Source of the DNA: RH-chloro-G1 sp003670575
GTDB taxonomy: Bacteria; Chloroflexota; Dehalococcoidia; UBA2979
DNA: 64,000 nucleotides
Reading direction: 5' to 3'
Assembly: GCA_947499615.1 (NCBI GenBank)
Contig: CANMOP010000001.1
Coordinates: 1 to 64,000 of the forward strand
Shown here: in pieces, positions 26,349 through 35,197 of the stretch
How positions within the stretch are numbered: the stretch's first letter is position 1
How the letters are laid out: the number at the start of each line of letters is the position of its first letter
Translations under genes and position numbers: made by a program
Notes under the pieces: model-generated
Database searches by the model: none
What the model was told of the DNA's origin: nothing
Seen by the model: only the letters and a program-made list of their open reading frames with translations

Positions 26349-26576
26349 CTACCGGCGCCCACCACGTCCGTTGCCGATCTGCGCAAGTACGTCTCGGAGT
26401 TGTCGATACGCGCCGGTAAACCCGGCGAGCAGTCCAAGCACCAAGAACACCAACGTCAGTACCGGATCTGTACCGAACTTGCCGTCTAGCCAACGCCCCA
26501 GGAGCGTCATCCCGACGATCGAAATCGCGAACTGGAAGCCAATTCCGACCAGCGCGAACGCGGGTGACTTCCACAC
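26349..26576 (-). CDS. AtpZ/AtpI-like small membrane protein
   Basis: A 75-residue protein with two membrane helices (ALVGIGFQFAISIVGMTLLG and VLTLVFLVLGLLAGFTGAY) separated by LDGKFGTDP. This matches the AtpZ/ATPase_gene1 family (PF09527) found first in many atp operons and linked to ring assembly or cation supply. GTG 26576 starts it. It is the first gene of the atp operon. Confidence 0.85.
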   Translation of the reverse strand: MWKSPAFALVGIGFQFAISIVGMTLLGRWLDGKFGTDPVLTLVFLVLGLLAGFTGAYRQLRDVLAQIGNGRGGRR

Positions 26577-26688
26577 TCAGCATCGTCCCCTCAGGGTCGT
26601 CCCCTCAGGGTCGAGGCCGCGGCGGAGCCTAGCATGCGCTCACATCGCGATCAACCGCTTGTGCGTGCATGCACACAGATCCGCGCGT

Positions 26689-27237
26689 CTATCGACGCCC
26701 GCCAGACTCTGTCTCGCCAAGGTCGTCGAGGTCGAGGCCGGAGATGAAGTCGCTGAACGCGGACAGCCGCTGCCGCTCTTCGTCGCTGATCCCGCTCGGC
26801 GCGTTCCCGGAGGCGTCGATCGGCTCGCCATCCGCGTTCAATTGCACACCGGCGAGGTCGAGCACCCTCTCGTCAACGTAAATAGGGACACCTGTACGCA
26901 CGGCAACCGCGATCGCGTCCGAGGGTCGCGAATCCACCTCGATGATGCTGCCGTCACGCTCGATGTGGATCCGCGCGAAGAACGTGTCGTTCGCGAGGTC
27001 ATTCACGACAACCGAGCGCACCGCACCTCCAAGCTGCTCAATCATGTTGGTGAGCAGGTCATGCGTGAGCGGGCGAGCGACGGTGACCTCCTGCAGCCGG
27101 ACCGCGATCGCGTCCGCCTCCGCAGGGCCAATCCAGATCGGCAGATACCGATCCGCGTCTTTCTCCTTGAGGATGACGACGCGTTGGTAGTTCCGCAGGC
27201 TGACCCGGATGCTCTCGATGGTGAGTTCGATTACCAC
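26689..27237 (-). CDS. Bifunctional nuclease family (DUF151) protein
   Basis: The 182-residue BFN/DUF151 protein (PF02577) has VVILKEKDADRYLPIWIGPAEADAI split over the family core, then ARPLTHDLL and EVDSRPSDAIAVAVR. Plant relatives have DNase/RNase activity; bacterial members are uncharacterised. The C-terminal 40 residues are acidic. GTG 27237 precedes VIELTIESI. It lies downstream of DUF951 and pyrF on the same strand. Confidence 0.85.
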   Translation of the reverse strand: MVIELTIESIRVSLRNYQRVVILKEKDADRYLPIWIGPAEADAIAVRLQEVTVARPLTHDLLTNMIEQLGGAVRSVVVNDLANDTFFARIHIERDGSIIEVDSRPSDAIAVAVRTGVPIYVDERVLDLAGVQLNADGEPIDASGNAPSGISDEERQRLSAFSDFISGLDLDDLGETESGGRR

Positions 27238-27298
27238 GGAACGAGTGTAGGAGCGCCCGACAAGGGCAGTCAACGAAGCACGCAGCGGCACGCAGGCG

Positions 27299-27550
27299 CT
27301 ACTCAGGCTGCTCGATGGGTGCCGTCGCATCGTCGAAGAGCGCGCGCTCGATGGCGGGGTCGAGCGGCGCGCCGCGGTCGAGCACGGTGTGCAGGCGTTT
27401 GCGCAGCGTGGGACGGTCCAGCAGCACGCGATGTCCGCACTGGCGGCAGCGCAGGCCAATGTCCGCGCCCACGCGCACCACGTCCCAGTCGAATCCCCCG
27501 CACGGGTGCTTGCGCCGCAGTCGCAGCACGTCGCCCATACGCAGATCCAT
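27299..27550 (-). CDS. DUF951 small zinc-ribbon-like protein
   Basis: An 83-residue protein with the DUF951 pattern (PF06107): MDLRMGDVLRLRRKHPCGG, then VRVGADIGLRCRQCGHRVLL. The single Cys in HPCGG plus the C-x2-C suggests a zinc or nucleic-acid-binding site. Its role is unknown. It continues with about 20 extra residues at the C-terminus. ATG 27550 is preferred to the GTG two codons earlier. Confidence 0.82.
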   Translation of the reverse strand: MDLRMGDVLRLRRKHPCGGFDWDVVRVGADIGLRCRQCGHRVLLDRPTLRKRLHTVLDRGAPLDPAIERALFDDATAPIEQPE

Positions 27551-27571
27551 GACCACGAGGTAGGCGCTCCG

Positions 27572-28387
27572 CTACGACCGGCGCGCGAGGTTCATCGCGC
27601 GCCGCAAGCGAGTCGCCTCAGCGCGGCTGTCCTCCGGGCTGCCCGCGTACAGCACACTGCGCGACGCGTTCACCAGGATGCCGCCCCCGTCCGCGTCAAC
27701 GCTTGCCCGAACGGCAGCCTCCAGATCGCCTGCCTGCGCGCCCACACCGGGCATCAGGAAGAGCATGTCCGGGCAGATCGCGCGGATGCGAGCCGCTTCC
27801 TCCGGGTACGTGGCGCCAACCACCAGCCCAACGTTGCCTCGGGTGTTCCAGTCGTTCGCGAGGGCTGCGACATGCTCGTAGAGCAGACGGCCATCCGCCA
27901 GCCGCTGGTCCTGCAGCTCGCGCGCGCCGGGATTGGAGGTGCGACAGAGCACGAACGTGTGCCGCTGCTCGAAGGCGAGGAACGGCTCGAGGCCGTCGGA
28001 TCCGAGGTATGGATTCGCGGTCACCGCGTCCGCACCCAGTCCCTCAAACACCGCACGGGCATAGAACTGGGAGGTGTTGCCCACGTCACCGCGCTTGGCA
28101 TCAAGCAGCACCGGGATGTCCGAGGGGATGAGCGCGATCACCTCGTGCAACTGCTCCCAGCCTTCGGCTCCAGCGGGCTCGAAGAACGCCGCGTTCGGCT
28201 TGTAGCAGCACACGAGGTCCGCCGTCGCCTCGATGACCCCGCGCAAGAAGTCGACGACACCAACGCCGGGCGGAATCTGCTTCGGGTCGGGGTCCAGCCC
28301 CACGCACAGCAGCGAGTCGTTGCGTGCGACCGCCGCTTCGTACTTCGCCCGGAAGCTCAGCGATGCGGCAGATGGCGACTCGGTCAT
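27572..28387 (-). CDS. pyrF: Orotidine 5'-phosphate decarboxylase, type 2
   Basis: The final enzyme of UMP synthesis. The 271-residue protein has the catalytic LLDAKRGDVGNTSQFYA motif and LCVGLDPDP near the start. Its length and PNAAFFEP/VGATYPEE segments place it in the mycobacterial-like type 2 group. Its ATG overlaps the murI stop as ATGA, so it is co-translated with glutamate racemase. No other pyr genes are in the window. Confidence 0.94.
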   Translation of the reverse strand: MTESPSAASLSFRAKYEAAVARNDSLLCVGLDPDPKQIPPGVGVVDFLRGVIEATADLVCCYKPNAAFFEPAGAEGWEQLHEVIALIPSDIPVLLDAKRGDVGNTSQFYARAVFEGLGADAVTANPYLGSDGLEPFLAFEQRHTFVLCRTSNPGARELQDQRLADGRLLYEHVAALANDWNTRGNVGLVVGATYPEEAARIRAICPDMLFLMPGVGAQAGDLEAAVRASVDADGGGILVNASRSVLYAGSPEDSRAEATRLRRAMNLARRS

Positions 28388-29232
28388 ACGGGCGTCCCCA
28401 ATCCGGAGGTCTGTTCCAGTGGTTGCTCCAACGGTACGAACTCGATCGGGGGCAACGTGGCGCCGGCTGCTCGCAATCGCGCAATCACCGCGGCGAACGC
28501 GTCGAGCACACCGGTCGTTGAGCAGCGCACCGCCAACTCGGCGCCCGCCGCACTCGGCAGCGGGATGCCGTGCGCTTCCAGTTGTCGCAGCACCTGTCGT
28601 GCGACGGGCTCCGAGGCGTCCAGCACCTCCACACCCGGACCCAGCATCGCCTCCAGTGCCGGGCGCAGGAAGCCGTAGTGCGTGCAGCCCAGCGCGACCT
28701 CATCGACGTCAGCGGGCATGGCCTCCAGCGCGCGATGCAACAACGCCCGCACGCGCTCGCCGTCCACCTCGCCGCCCTCGACGAGGTCGGCGAGGCCTGA
28801 CATGGGGAGCGAGACCACGTTGGTGCTGCCAGCGTGCGCGTCCTGTAGGCGCGCCAGCCGCTCGCCCCGCGTCGTAGCGGATGTAGCAAGCACAGCGACG
28901 TGACCGCTTCGTGTGCGCTCCGCTGCCGGCTTCAGCGGCGGTTCCATCCCAACGATCGGCACCAATGATTGGGCGCGTAGCCGCTCCAGCGCCGCCGACG
29001 ACGCGGTGTTGCAAGCAACAACAACCAGGACACAGCCCTCAGCCACCAGACGCTCGGTGAGCACGCTCGCTCGAGCCTCAACCTCGGCATCGGAGCGCTC
29101 GCCGTAGGGAAAGTAGGCACTGTCCGCGATGTAGCGGATGGGCAGCGTGGGGAGCAGGCGATGGAGCGCATCCGCGACGGTGAGTCCGCCCACGCCCGAG
29201 TCAAAGATACCGATAGTGTTTCGGGTCATCAT
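28384..29232 (-). CDS. murI: Glutamate racemase
   Basis: Makes D-glutamate for peptidoglycan. The 282-residue protein contains both catalytic cysteines: VVACNTASSAAL in the N-terminal half and ALGCTHYGFLRP in the C-terminal half. IGIFDSGVGGLTV opens the protein and FPYGERSD follows. ATG 29232 (or the next codon, also ATG) is used. With murA and mreB in the window it shows this organism builds a cell wall. Confidence 0.94.
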   Translation of the reverse strand: MMTRNTIGIFDSGVGGLTVADALHRLLPTLPIRYIADSAYFPYGERSDAEVEARASVLTERLVAEGCVLVVVACNTASSAALERLRAQSLVPIVGMEPPLKPAAERTRSGHVAVLATSATTRGERLARLQDAHAGSTNVVSLPMSGLADLVEGGEVDGERVRALLHRALEAMPADVDEVALGCTHYGFLRPALEAMLGPGVEVLDASEPVARQVLRQLEAHGIPLPSAAGAELAVRCSTTGVLDAFAAVIARLRAAGATLPPIEFVPLEQPLEQTSGLGTPV

Positions 29233-29321
29233 GTTCTCAGCACGCCCGCGTAGGTGAGAGCGTATGGCGGGCCCACCGCTGGGGGCAACCGGGCGGAGCT
29301 CAGGCACGTAGCCGCCCTGCC

Positions 29322-30863
29322 CTACGACCGTCGACCGCCCGCGGGATGGTCGCGCTCCCACGCGCTCAGCGCGGCCTCGAGCGTATCGAGGTCACTCGCC
29401 TCCGGGAAGTGGCGGCCATAGCGTGCGCGATCGAACGCCTCGCCAATCGGGCCGAAGGGCGGTGCGTGCAGCCGCCCGCCGACGTCGCGCGCGAACTCGA
29501 TCGGGGTGTCGCCGAGCGCGCGTTCCAGCCCTCGCTGGCGCGCATCACCCACCAGCCGCGCATAGAGCCGGTACACCGGTTGCTGCCGCAGCCAGCTCCC
29601 GTCGAAGCCGGATGCTGGGCGCCGCCCGCGGAATAGCCCGCCCAGCAGGCTGCCCCCGGACCAGGCACCGGCACCCTCTCGCAGCTCTGCATACCCCACA
29701 GCGGCGGACATGCGGTGGACGCGACGGAACAGGACGCGCCCCACGCGATACACCAGCCAGATCGCCCCTGCCAGCACCAATGACTGGAACACACTGAAGA
29801 TCCACGGGGGGATCAACGGCCCCTCCCGGGTCGACGCCGGTCGCACGATCTCCTGGTCGAGGTCGCGCAGACGGTCCAGCAGCGAGAAGTCGGCGCGGCC
29901 GAGCAGGTACACGATGATCACGCGCAGTACCCATATCACCGGACTGAGCACCCACACCACCACGGTGCCGATGATGTCCAGCAAGAAGGACACCGCCGGC
30001 GCGAACAACCGCCCGAGGTCGAGCAACGCCAGCAGGCCAAGCAGCAACGCCAACGCCGCCAACGCCGCTACCGTCACTACCAGCGACGCGAGCCAGGGCG
30101 TGCTGCGGCCCGTGATCACATCGGTGCCCGCAGTGCGTGCAGCGTGCGCCAGCGCCAACGTGATGATGCCCAGAACGAAATACACGATGATCAGGCCGGA
30201 GATCTGCACCCCCGCCAGCATCCCTCCGAAGAACGCCGTCGCCAGCAGCGCGCCAAAACCTGCGCCAAACGACCGAAGCGCACGGTCGTAGTCGACTTCG
30301 CCACGACCCGCGACCATGAAGCGGAACCACATCAGGATCAGCCCCATCGCCACCCAGATGTCCGCCGCGTGACGGACGCTCGCCGGATCGGGCCTCGCGA
30401 GGAACGCCGTCACATCGATGGCTTCACTGCCGCGAGCATCGCCGCTGACGAGTTGGATGATCGCACTGGACTCCCAAATGCGAAGGTCGTGCGCCACAGC
30501 GACGTGCAGCAACACGTGGAACGCCACGATGGTCACGATGATGCCGATCGGCGCGGCGAACTCGACTGGCAGGCCGACCTGGCGGATCCAGCGCATGAAG
30601 AGGAATGCCCCAAGCGCAGCCGTGAGCACCAGCAACACGGAGGGGCCGCTGGCGCTCTCCAGTCCGGCGCGCGCGATCACCAGCGCGCGTTGCACTCGAT
30701 CCGGATCGAGGAGATCAGCGCTCCCCCGCTGCAGATCGCGCACCAGCATCCCGAACGCCTCGCGCGCGACCGCCGTGCCAACCACGTGCAACACCACGTA
30801 CCACGCGAATGCTTCCATGAGCAGGTACGAGGCAGAAGCGAGTTGGTACGGGTGCAGTCTCAT
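29322..30863 (-). CDS. DUF4129-containing multi-pass membrane protein
   Basis: A 513-residue protein with about ten membrane helices, followed by a cytosolic or surface C-terminal domain matching DUF4129 (VYRLYARLVGDARQRGLER and TPIEFARDVGGRL). It is the third member of the MoxR-DUF58-DUF4129 cassette seen in many bacteria, usually with a transglutaminase-like domain, which is absent here. Its start overlaps the DUF58 stop. Its role is unknown; the cassette is generally thought to assemble or modify surface proteins. Confidence 0.8.
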   Translation of the reverse strand: MRLHPYQLASASYLLMEAFAWYVVLHVVGTAVAREAFGMLVRDLQRGSADLLDPDRVQRALVIARAGLESASGPSVLLVLTAALGAFLFMRWIRQVGLPVEFAAPIGIIVTIVAFHVLLHVAVAHDLRIWESSAIIQLVSGDARGSEAIDVTAFLARPDPASVRHAADIWVAMGLILMWFRFMVAGRGEVDYDRALRSFGAGFGALLATAFFGGMLAGVQISGLIIVYFVLGIITLALAHAARTAGTDVITGRSTPWLASLVVTVAALAALALLLGLLALLDLGRLFAPAVSFLLDIIGTVVVWVLSPVIWVLRVIIVYLLGRADFSLLDRLRDLDQEIVRPASTREGPLIPPWIFSVFQSLVLAGAIWLVYRVGRVLFRRVHRMSAAVGYAELREGAGAWSGGSLLGGLFRGRRPASGFDGSWLRQQPVYRLYARLVGDARQRGLERALGDTPIEFARDVGGRLHAPPFGPIGEAFDRARYGRHFPEASDLDTLEAALSAWERDHPAGGRRS

Positions 30864-32080
30864 CGCGTGGCCTCCTCCAACGCGCGCATCGTGAGACCGA
30901 GCGACGTGGTGGGGATGCCCGCAAGGTCAGCGTCCCAGTCGCCGTCCGAGGTCTTCAGCACGTGCACTGCATGGCCCTGGCTACGCAGTCGGCGCAACGT
31001 GGCCTCCAACGCAGGCGGCATCAGCGATGTGACGACGACGATCGTGGCGCCCGCGGGGAGCGCGTGGCCGGGGCGCTCGAGTTCCATCGAGAGGCTCGAC
31101 GTGGTGTACGCGGCGATCATCGCGAGCGCTTCCAGTACGCGCACGAGTTGATCGGGCCTGCGCCCGGTGCCGATGCGGATCGGGCGATCCGCGTCCGGGA
31201 ATGAGCCGTTGGCGATCAGCCCGATCGCGGCCTGATCGTCGAACGCCTGCCGCGCCACCGAGGCGGCGACGACCACGTTGCGTTCCAGCAGCGCCGGATC
31301 GGAACCCTGCCAGGAGAACTCCATCGTGCTGATGTTCAGCGCCACCACCACGGCCTGCGTGCGCGACGGCTCGTACAGCCGCGACTGCAACCGCCCGAGC
31401 CGCGCGGTGGCATTCCAATCGATGCGCTTCAGCGGGTCGCCCGCTACGTAGTCGCGCACGCCAACGACGCGCAGCGGATCCTCGAAGATGCGCGATCCGC
31501 CTGACCGATCGCCAAACGGCCGCCCGCGGGTGAGGCCAAGTTCTGGCAGCGGATACGTGCGCGGGTACACGACGACGCGCTCTCCGCCGGGCACCTCTTC
31601 ATCGCGCGTGAACAGCCCGAACAAATCACCGGCGCGCAACCGCGTGGGACCGAGCCGAAAGAACCCGCGCTCCTTCGCTTCCAACGTGACCGGCCACTGC
31701 ACCGCCTCGTGCGAGCCGAGCGAGGTGCTGCGGCTCATGAAGACGACGCCGGGGATGCCGGACGGTTGTGTGTGGACATCGGGCGTGGGCATCGCCTCCG
31801 GGAACTGCTCACGCACCTCAACCCAAGGCACGGGGATGAGCTTCTCGTTCGCGATGCGCAGCAGGACGCGCACGGTTTCGCCGACGAATGCGCGGCTTTC
31901 TGGCAGCACGCGCGTGTAGCGCACTCGCTCCAGCGACAGCCGCACCCAGAGCCGCGCGAGACCACCCGTGCCGAATACCAACAGCCCAAGGCCCGCCAGC
32001 GGCACCGACCCGGACGTCAGCCCCAGCAGCAGCAACACCACCGAAGCACTGATCCACGACTCACCAAATAGCGATCGCAT
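30860..32080 (-). CDS. DUF58 family (VWA-like) protein
   Basis: The 406-residue protein has two N-terminal membrane helices, a beta-rich middle, and the DUF58 signature GVRDYVAGDPLKRIDWNATA followed by LYEPSRTQ. A von Willebrand-like fold continues to the end (VVVALNISTMEF). DUF58 proteins are found next to MoxR ATPases and are thought to be their adaptor or substrate. It lies between moxR and the DUF4129 gene. Confidence 0.88.
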   Translation of the reverse strand: MRSLFGESWISASVVLLLLGLTSGSVPLAGLGLLVFGTGGLARLWVRLSLERVRYTRVLPESRAFVGETVRVLLRIANEKLIPVPWVEVREQFPEAMPTPDVHTQPSGIPGVVFMSRSTSLGSHEAVQWPVTLEAKERGFFRLGPTRLRAGDLFGLFTRDEEVPGGERVVVYPRTYPLPELGLTRGRPFGDRSGGSRIFEDPLRVVGVRDYVAGDPLKRIDWNATARLGRLQSRLYEPSRTQAVVVALNISTMEFSWQGSDPALLERNVVVAASVARQAFDDQAAIGLIANGSFPDADRPIRIGTGRRPDQLVRVLEALAMIAAYTTSSLSMELERPGHALPAGATIVVVTSLMPPALEATLRRLRSQGHAVHVLKTSDGDWDADLAGIPTTSLGLTMRALEEATR

Positions 32081-32114
32081 CGCGGCCTCGCCCCACTTCT
32101 TTGCCTGGGGCTCG

Positions 32115-33101
32115 CTACGCGGGGTCCGCGACTGGCACCGCAACCTCGCGCAGGATCTCGTCCAGCACGTCGGTGGCCGCGCGCCCGCGCAGGCGGGTCT
32201 GCGAGGAGAGCAGCAGCCGATGCGCCAACACCGGCTGCGCCAGCCGCTTCACGTCGTCCGGTCGGACGTAGTCGCGACCATCCATCGCCGCCAGCGCGCG
32301 CGATGCGCGAAACAGCGCGAGCGATGCGCGTGGGCTGGCGCCAAGGTCAAACGCCGAGTGCTCTCGCGTCGCGCGGCAGAGCTGCACGATGTACCGCGCG
32401 ACCGCGTCCTCCACGTGCACCTCCGGCAGCGACGCGGACAGCGCCACCAACTGCTCGCCGGAGACGACGGGCTGCAGCGCGTCCAGCGGCGAGCGCGCCT
32501 CGAAGCGGCGCAGCACCTCCAGCTCGCCGGCCTCGTCGGGATAGCCGATCTGCAGCCGGAGCAGGAAGCGGTCGAGCTGCGCCTCGGGCAGCGGGAACGT
32601 GCCCTCGAGCTCGATCGGGTTCTGGGTAGCGAGCACCAGAAACGGCTGCGGCAGCGGGATCGTCTCGCCATCGATGGTGGTGGTGTGCTCTTCCATCGCC
32701 TCCAGCAACGCGGATTGCGTGCGCGGGGTGGCGCGGTTCACCTCGTCGGCGAGCACGACATTCGCGACGATCGGGCCGGGGCGGTACTCGAACTCACCGG
32801 TGCGCTGCGAGTAGTAGTGGATGCCGAGGATGTCGGACGGCATCAGGTCCGGGGTGAACTGGATGCGACGGAAGGAGGCGCCGATGGAGCGCGCGAACGC
32901 CCGCGCCAGCGTGGTCTTGCCGGTGCCGGGCACGTCTTCCAACAGCACGTGCCCGCCCGCGAGCAGCGCCGCCAGCATCAGGTCGATCGGTTCCGCTGCA
33001 CCCACAACCACCGAGGCGACATTCGCGCGGATGCGATCCGCCGCATCGTGAATCGCCGCAACCGCCTCCGCCCGAGGCCGCGACCGCACCTCGTCAACCA
33101 T
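32115..33101 (-). CDS. MoxR family AAA+ ATPase
   Basis: The 328-residue AAA+ chaperone has Walker A DVPGTGKTTLARA, Walker B VVLADEVNRATPRTQSALLE, sensor 1 LATQNPIELEGT, and Arg-finger region PEAQLDRFLLR, all intact. ATG 33101 is chosen because the region upstream reads as antisense to cinA. It is the first gene of the MoxR-DUF58-DUF4129 operon and is divergent from cinA across 127 bases. Confidence 0.92.
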   Translation of the reverse strand: MVDEVRSRPRAEAVAAIHDAADRIRANVASVVVGAAEPIDLMLAALLAGGHVLLEDVPGTGKTTLARAFARSIGASFRRIQFTPDLMPSDILGIHYYSQRTGEFEYRPGPIVANVVLADEVNRATPRTQSALLEAMEEHTTTIDGETIPLPQPFLVLATQNPIELEGTFPLPEAQLDRFLLRLQIGYPDEAGELEVLRRFEARSPLDALQPVVSGEQLVALSASLPEVHVEDAVARYIVQLCRATREHSAFDLGASPRASLALFRASRALAAMDGRDYVRPDDVKRLAQPVLAHRLLLSSQTRLRGRAATDVLDEILREVAVPVADPA

Positions 33102-33228
33102 GCCCCACCCCTGTCGTCTCGCATCCCCCCGAGGCGGGCAGGATAGCAGAATGGGGCGGGCCAGCCCGCACTTGTTACCATCGGGCCACCTGACCACCAC
33201 GCACCCACCTTCCGAGGAGCCACCCGCC

Positions 33229-34467
33229 ATGCGCGCTGAGATCCTGTCGATCGGCACCGAGATCCTGTTCGGGGAGATCGTGGACACCAACGCGGCGTTC
33301 ATCGCCTCCCGGCTGCCGGGGTTCGGCGTCGACCTGCTGTACGTCTCGCAGGTCGGCGACAACGCCGCGCGGCTCGCCGAGGTGATCGAGCGCGCGTGGG
33401 GTCGCTCCGAGATCGTGTTCGCCACGGGCGGCCTCGGCCCCACCGAGGACGACATCACCCGCGAGACGGTGGCGGCCACGCTCGGCGAGGCGCTGTACGT
33501 CGACGCGGCGCAGGAGGCACACCTGCGCGAGTGGTTCGCGGGGCGCGGGCGGCCGTTCGTGGAGCGCAACCTGAAGCAGGCGCAATTGATCCCCTCGGCG
33601 CGCGCCATCCCCAACCCTCGAGGCACCGCGCCCGGGTGGTGGGTGGAGCGCGACGGCAAGGTGTTCGTGCTGATGCCTGGCCCGCCCGCCGAGATGACGT
33701 ACATGTGGGAGCACGAGATCGAGCCGGAACTGGAGCGCCGCGCCGACTCCGTGCTGGTCGCGCGCACGCTGAAGACGCTCGGGCTCGGCGAGGGTCTGGT
33801 GGACGAGATGCTCTCGCCGCTGCTCGCCGGCACGAACCCGAGCATCGGCATCTACGCCCGCCGCGACGGGGTGCACGCGCGCATCGCCGCGAAGGCGCGC
33901 ACGCGCGAGGAGGCCTGGCGGCTGGTCGCGCCCGTCGAGGTGGAGGCGCGCCGCATCCTCGGCGACGCGATCTGGGGCATCGATGACGACACGCTCGCCG
34001 GGGGGATCGGACGCACGCTCGCCGCGCGAGGGCTGACCGTGGCGGTAATGGAGTCCGCGACCGGCGGCGCGATCGCGGACGCGCTCACCTCGGACGACGG
34101 CTCATCGACGTACTTCCTCGGCGGCCTCGTGACATACGCAACGGCGGCGAAGATCGCGCTCGGCGTGCCGGCCGACATCGTCGCGACGCACGGCGTCTAC
34201 TCGCGCGAGGTCGCCGAGGCGATGGCGCACGCGGCGCGGCAGCGGCTGGGCGCGGACCTCGGCGTCGGACTGACCGGCATCGCGGGCAGCGCGGACCTCG
34301 AGGGCCAGCCCCCCGGCACGATGCACATCGCCGTCACCGACGGCGCGCGCACGACGTACCACCACTCCGCCTTCTACCAGGGCCGCGACGCCGCCAAGCG
34401 CCGCGCGGTCACGGAGGCGCTATCGTTGCTGCGCGGGTTTCTGATGGGGGAGGACGAGACGCAGTGA
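33229..34467 (+). CDS. cinA: CinA-like protein (competence/damage-inducible, NMN deamidase domain)
   Basis: The 412-residue two-domain protein has an N-terminal MoCF/MoaB-like domain (EILSIGTEILFGEIVDTN, FATGGLGPTEDDITR) and a C-terminal PncC-type amidase domain (VMESATGGAIADALTS, VGLTGIAGS). Family members remove ADP-ribose or deamidate NMN in pyridine-nucleotide repair. The Cys often found in the ESCTGG motif is Ala here, which also occurs in the family. GAGGAG precedes ATG 33229. Confidence 0.9.
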   Translation: MRAEILSIGTEILFGEIVDTNAAFIASRLPGFGVDLLYVSQVGDNAARLAEVIERAWGRSEIVFATGGLGPTEDDITRETVAATLGEALYVDAAQEAHLREWFAGRGRPFVERNLKQAQLIPSARAIPNPRGTAPGWWVERDGKVFVLMPGPPAEMTYMWEHEIEPELERRADSVLVARTLKTLGLGEGLVDEMLSPLLAGTNPSIGIYARRDGVHARIAAKARTREEAWRLVAPVEVEARRILGDAIWGIDDDTLAGGIGRTLAARGLTVAVMESATGGAIADALTSDDGSSTYFLGGLVTYATAAKIALGVPADIVATHGVYSREVAEAMAHAARQRLGADLGVGLTGIAGSADLEGQPPGTMHIAVTDGARTTYHHSAFYQGRDAAKRRAVTEALSLLRGFLMGEDETQ

Positions 34468-34922
34468 TCTACTGGGATTGGTTTCCTCGCTCAGATCCCG
34501 CGCCGCTCGTCGCCCGAACTGTGGTCGATGCCTTCACGGAAAACGCCGATGCGATCGCCTCTGGAAATCACACCTTGAAGAGCAATGACGTGCTCGCCGT
34601 GCTACGTCCAGGCCTACAAGCCCGCGGGTTTACCGTTGAGAGTGGCAAGAAGGTGCCGGAGAAAATCCAAGTGCCAGTACTCTTCGGACAGAATGGCCAT
34701 GTCGTGAAGAGTTTCGAGGCGGGGCGCGCCATCGTGAACAACCAGTTCCTGAAGGATCTCTTTCAAGCGTGCATGATGCACGACGTGGATTATCTGGGGA
34801 TCGCTGTACGGAACACGTACGTCGGACCCGACTACCGACGGATGGTCGAATTCTTCGAAACCCTCTACACGTCTAGCCGAATGCAACCACCCTTGCGTGG
34901 AATTCTCACGATCGGCTACTAA
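34464..34922 (+). CDS. Restriction-endonuclease-like protein, probably internally deleted
   Basis: A 152-residue protein coupled to cinA by GTGA. The second half (FEAGRAIVNNQFLKDLFQA, DVDYLGIAVRNTY, FFETLYTSS, GILTIGY) resembles a family of small nuclease-like proteins. In those, as I remember them, an Asp- and Glu-containing stretch precedes the EAGR motif. That stretch seems missing: VKSFEAGRA follows the FGQNGH segment directly. The base composition is much less G+C-rich than cinA, so it was probably acquired. It may be inactive. The family assignment is tentative. Confidence 0.5.
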   Translation: MIYWDWFPRSDPAPLVARTVVDAFTENADAIASGNHTLKSNDVLAVLRPGLQARGFTVESGKKVPEKIQVPVLFGQNGHVVKSFEAGRAIVNNQFLKDLFQACMMHDVDYLGIAVRNTYVGPDYRRMVEFFETLYTSSRMQPPLRGILTIGY

Positions 34923-35170
34923 GCCGCAACGTATGCCCTACTCAGCGACGTGGTAGAGGCCGGACGGCAGCGCGGCGGGGGGATGCGCTTCTTGTGCTCG
35001 CGGGCTGTCTCTAGCCAGAGCTCCTTGGCGATCTGAAGCTCGGCGAGCGCCTCCAGGGGCGTCTCGCCGAACGCGGAACACCGCAGGTCGGGGATGTCGG
35101 CGACGTAGCACGCATCCTCTTCGCTCCAGAAGATATTGATGTGGTAGTCGCGTTGCTTGCGCAGCGTCAC
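34919..35170 (-). CDS. HicB-like antitoxin, no HicA partner
   Basis: An 83-residue protein with the HicB partial-RNase-H pattern: YHINIFWSEEDACYVADIPDL, then CSAFGETPLEALAELQIAKELWLE. GTG 35170 is preceded by GGAGG. No hicA-like dsRNA-binding toxin gene is on either side, so it is an orphan. Its end overlaps the end of the nuclease-like gene on the other strand. An orphan HicB can act as a solitary regulator or be a remnant. Confidence 0.75.
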   Translation of the reverse strand: MTLRKQRDYHINIFWSEEDACYVADIPDLRCSAFGETPLEALAELQIAKELWLETAREHKKRIPPPRCRPASTTSLSRAYVAA

Positions 35171-35197
35171 GGCTGATCCTCCAACCTTCGCCCCACC

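Noticed and set aside
27235..27459. N-terminal extension of the bifunctional nuclease gene to 27459
   Set aside because: The extra 74 residues are Ser/Ala/Cys-rich mirror sequence of the DUF951 gene; the family starts at VIELTIES.
33102..33851. N-terminal extension of moxR by 250 codons
   Set aside because: That stretch is antisense to cinA and does not resemble AAA+ proteins.
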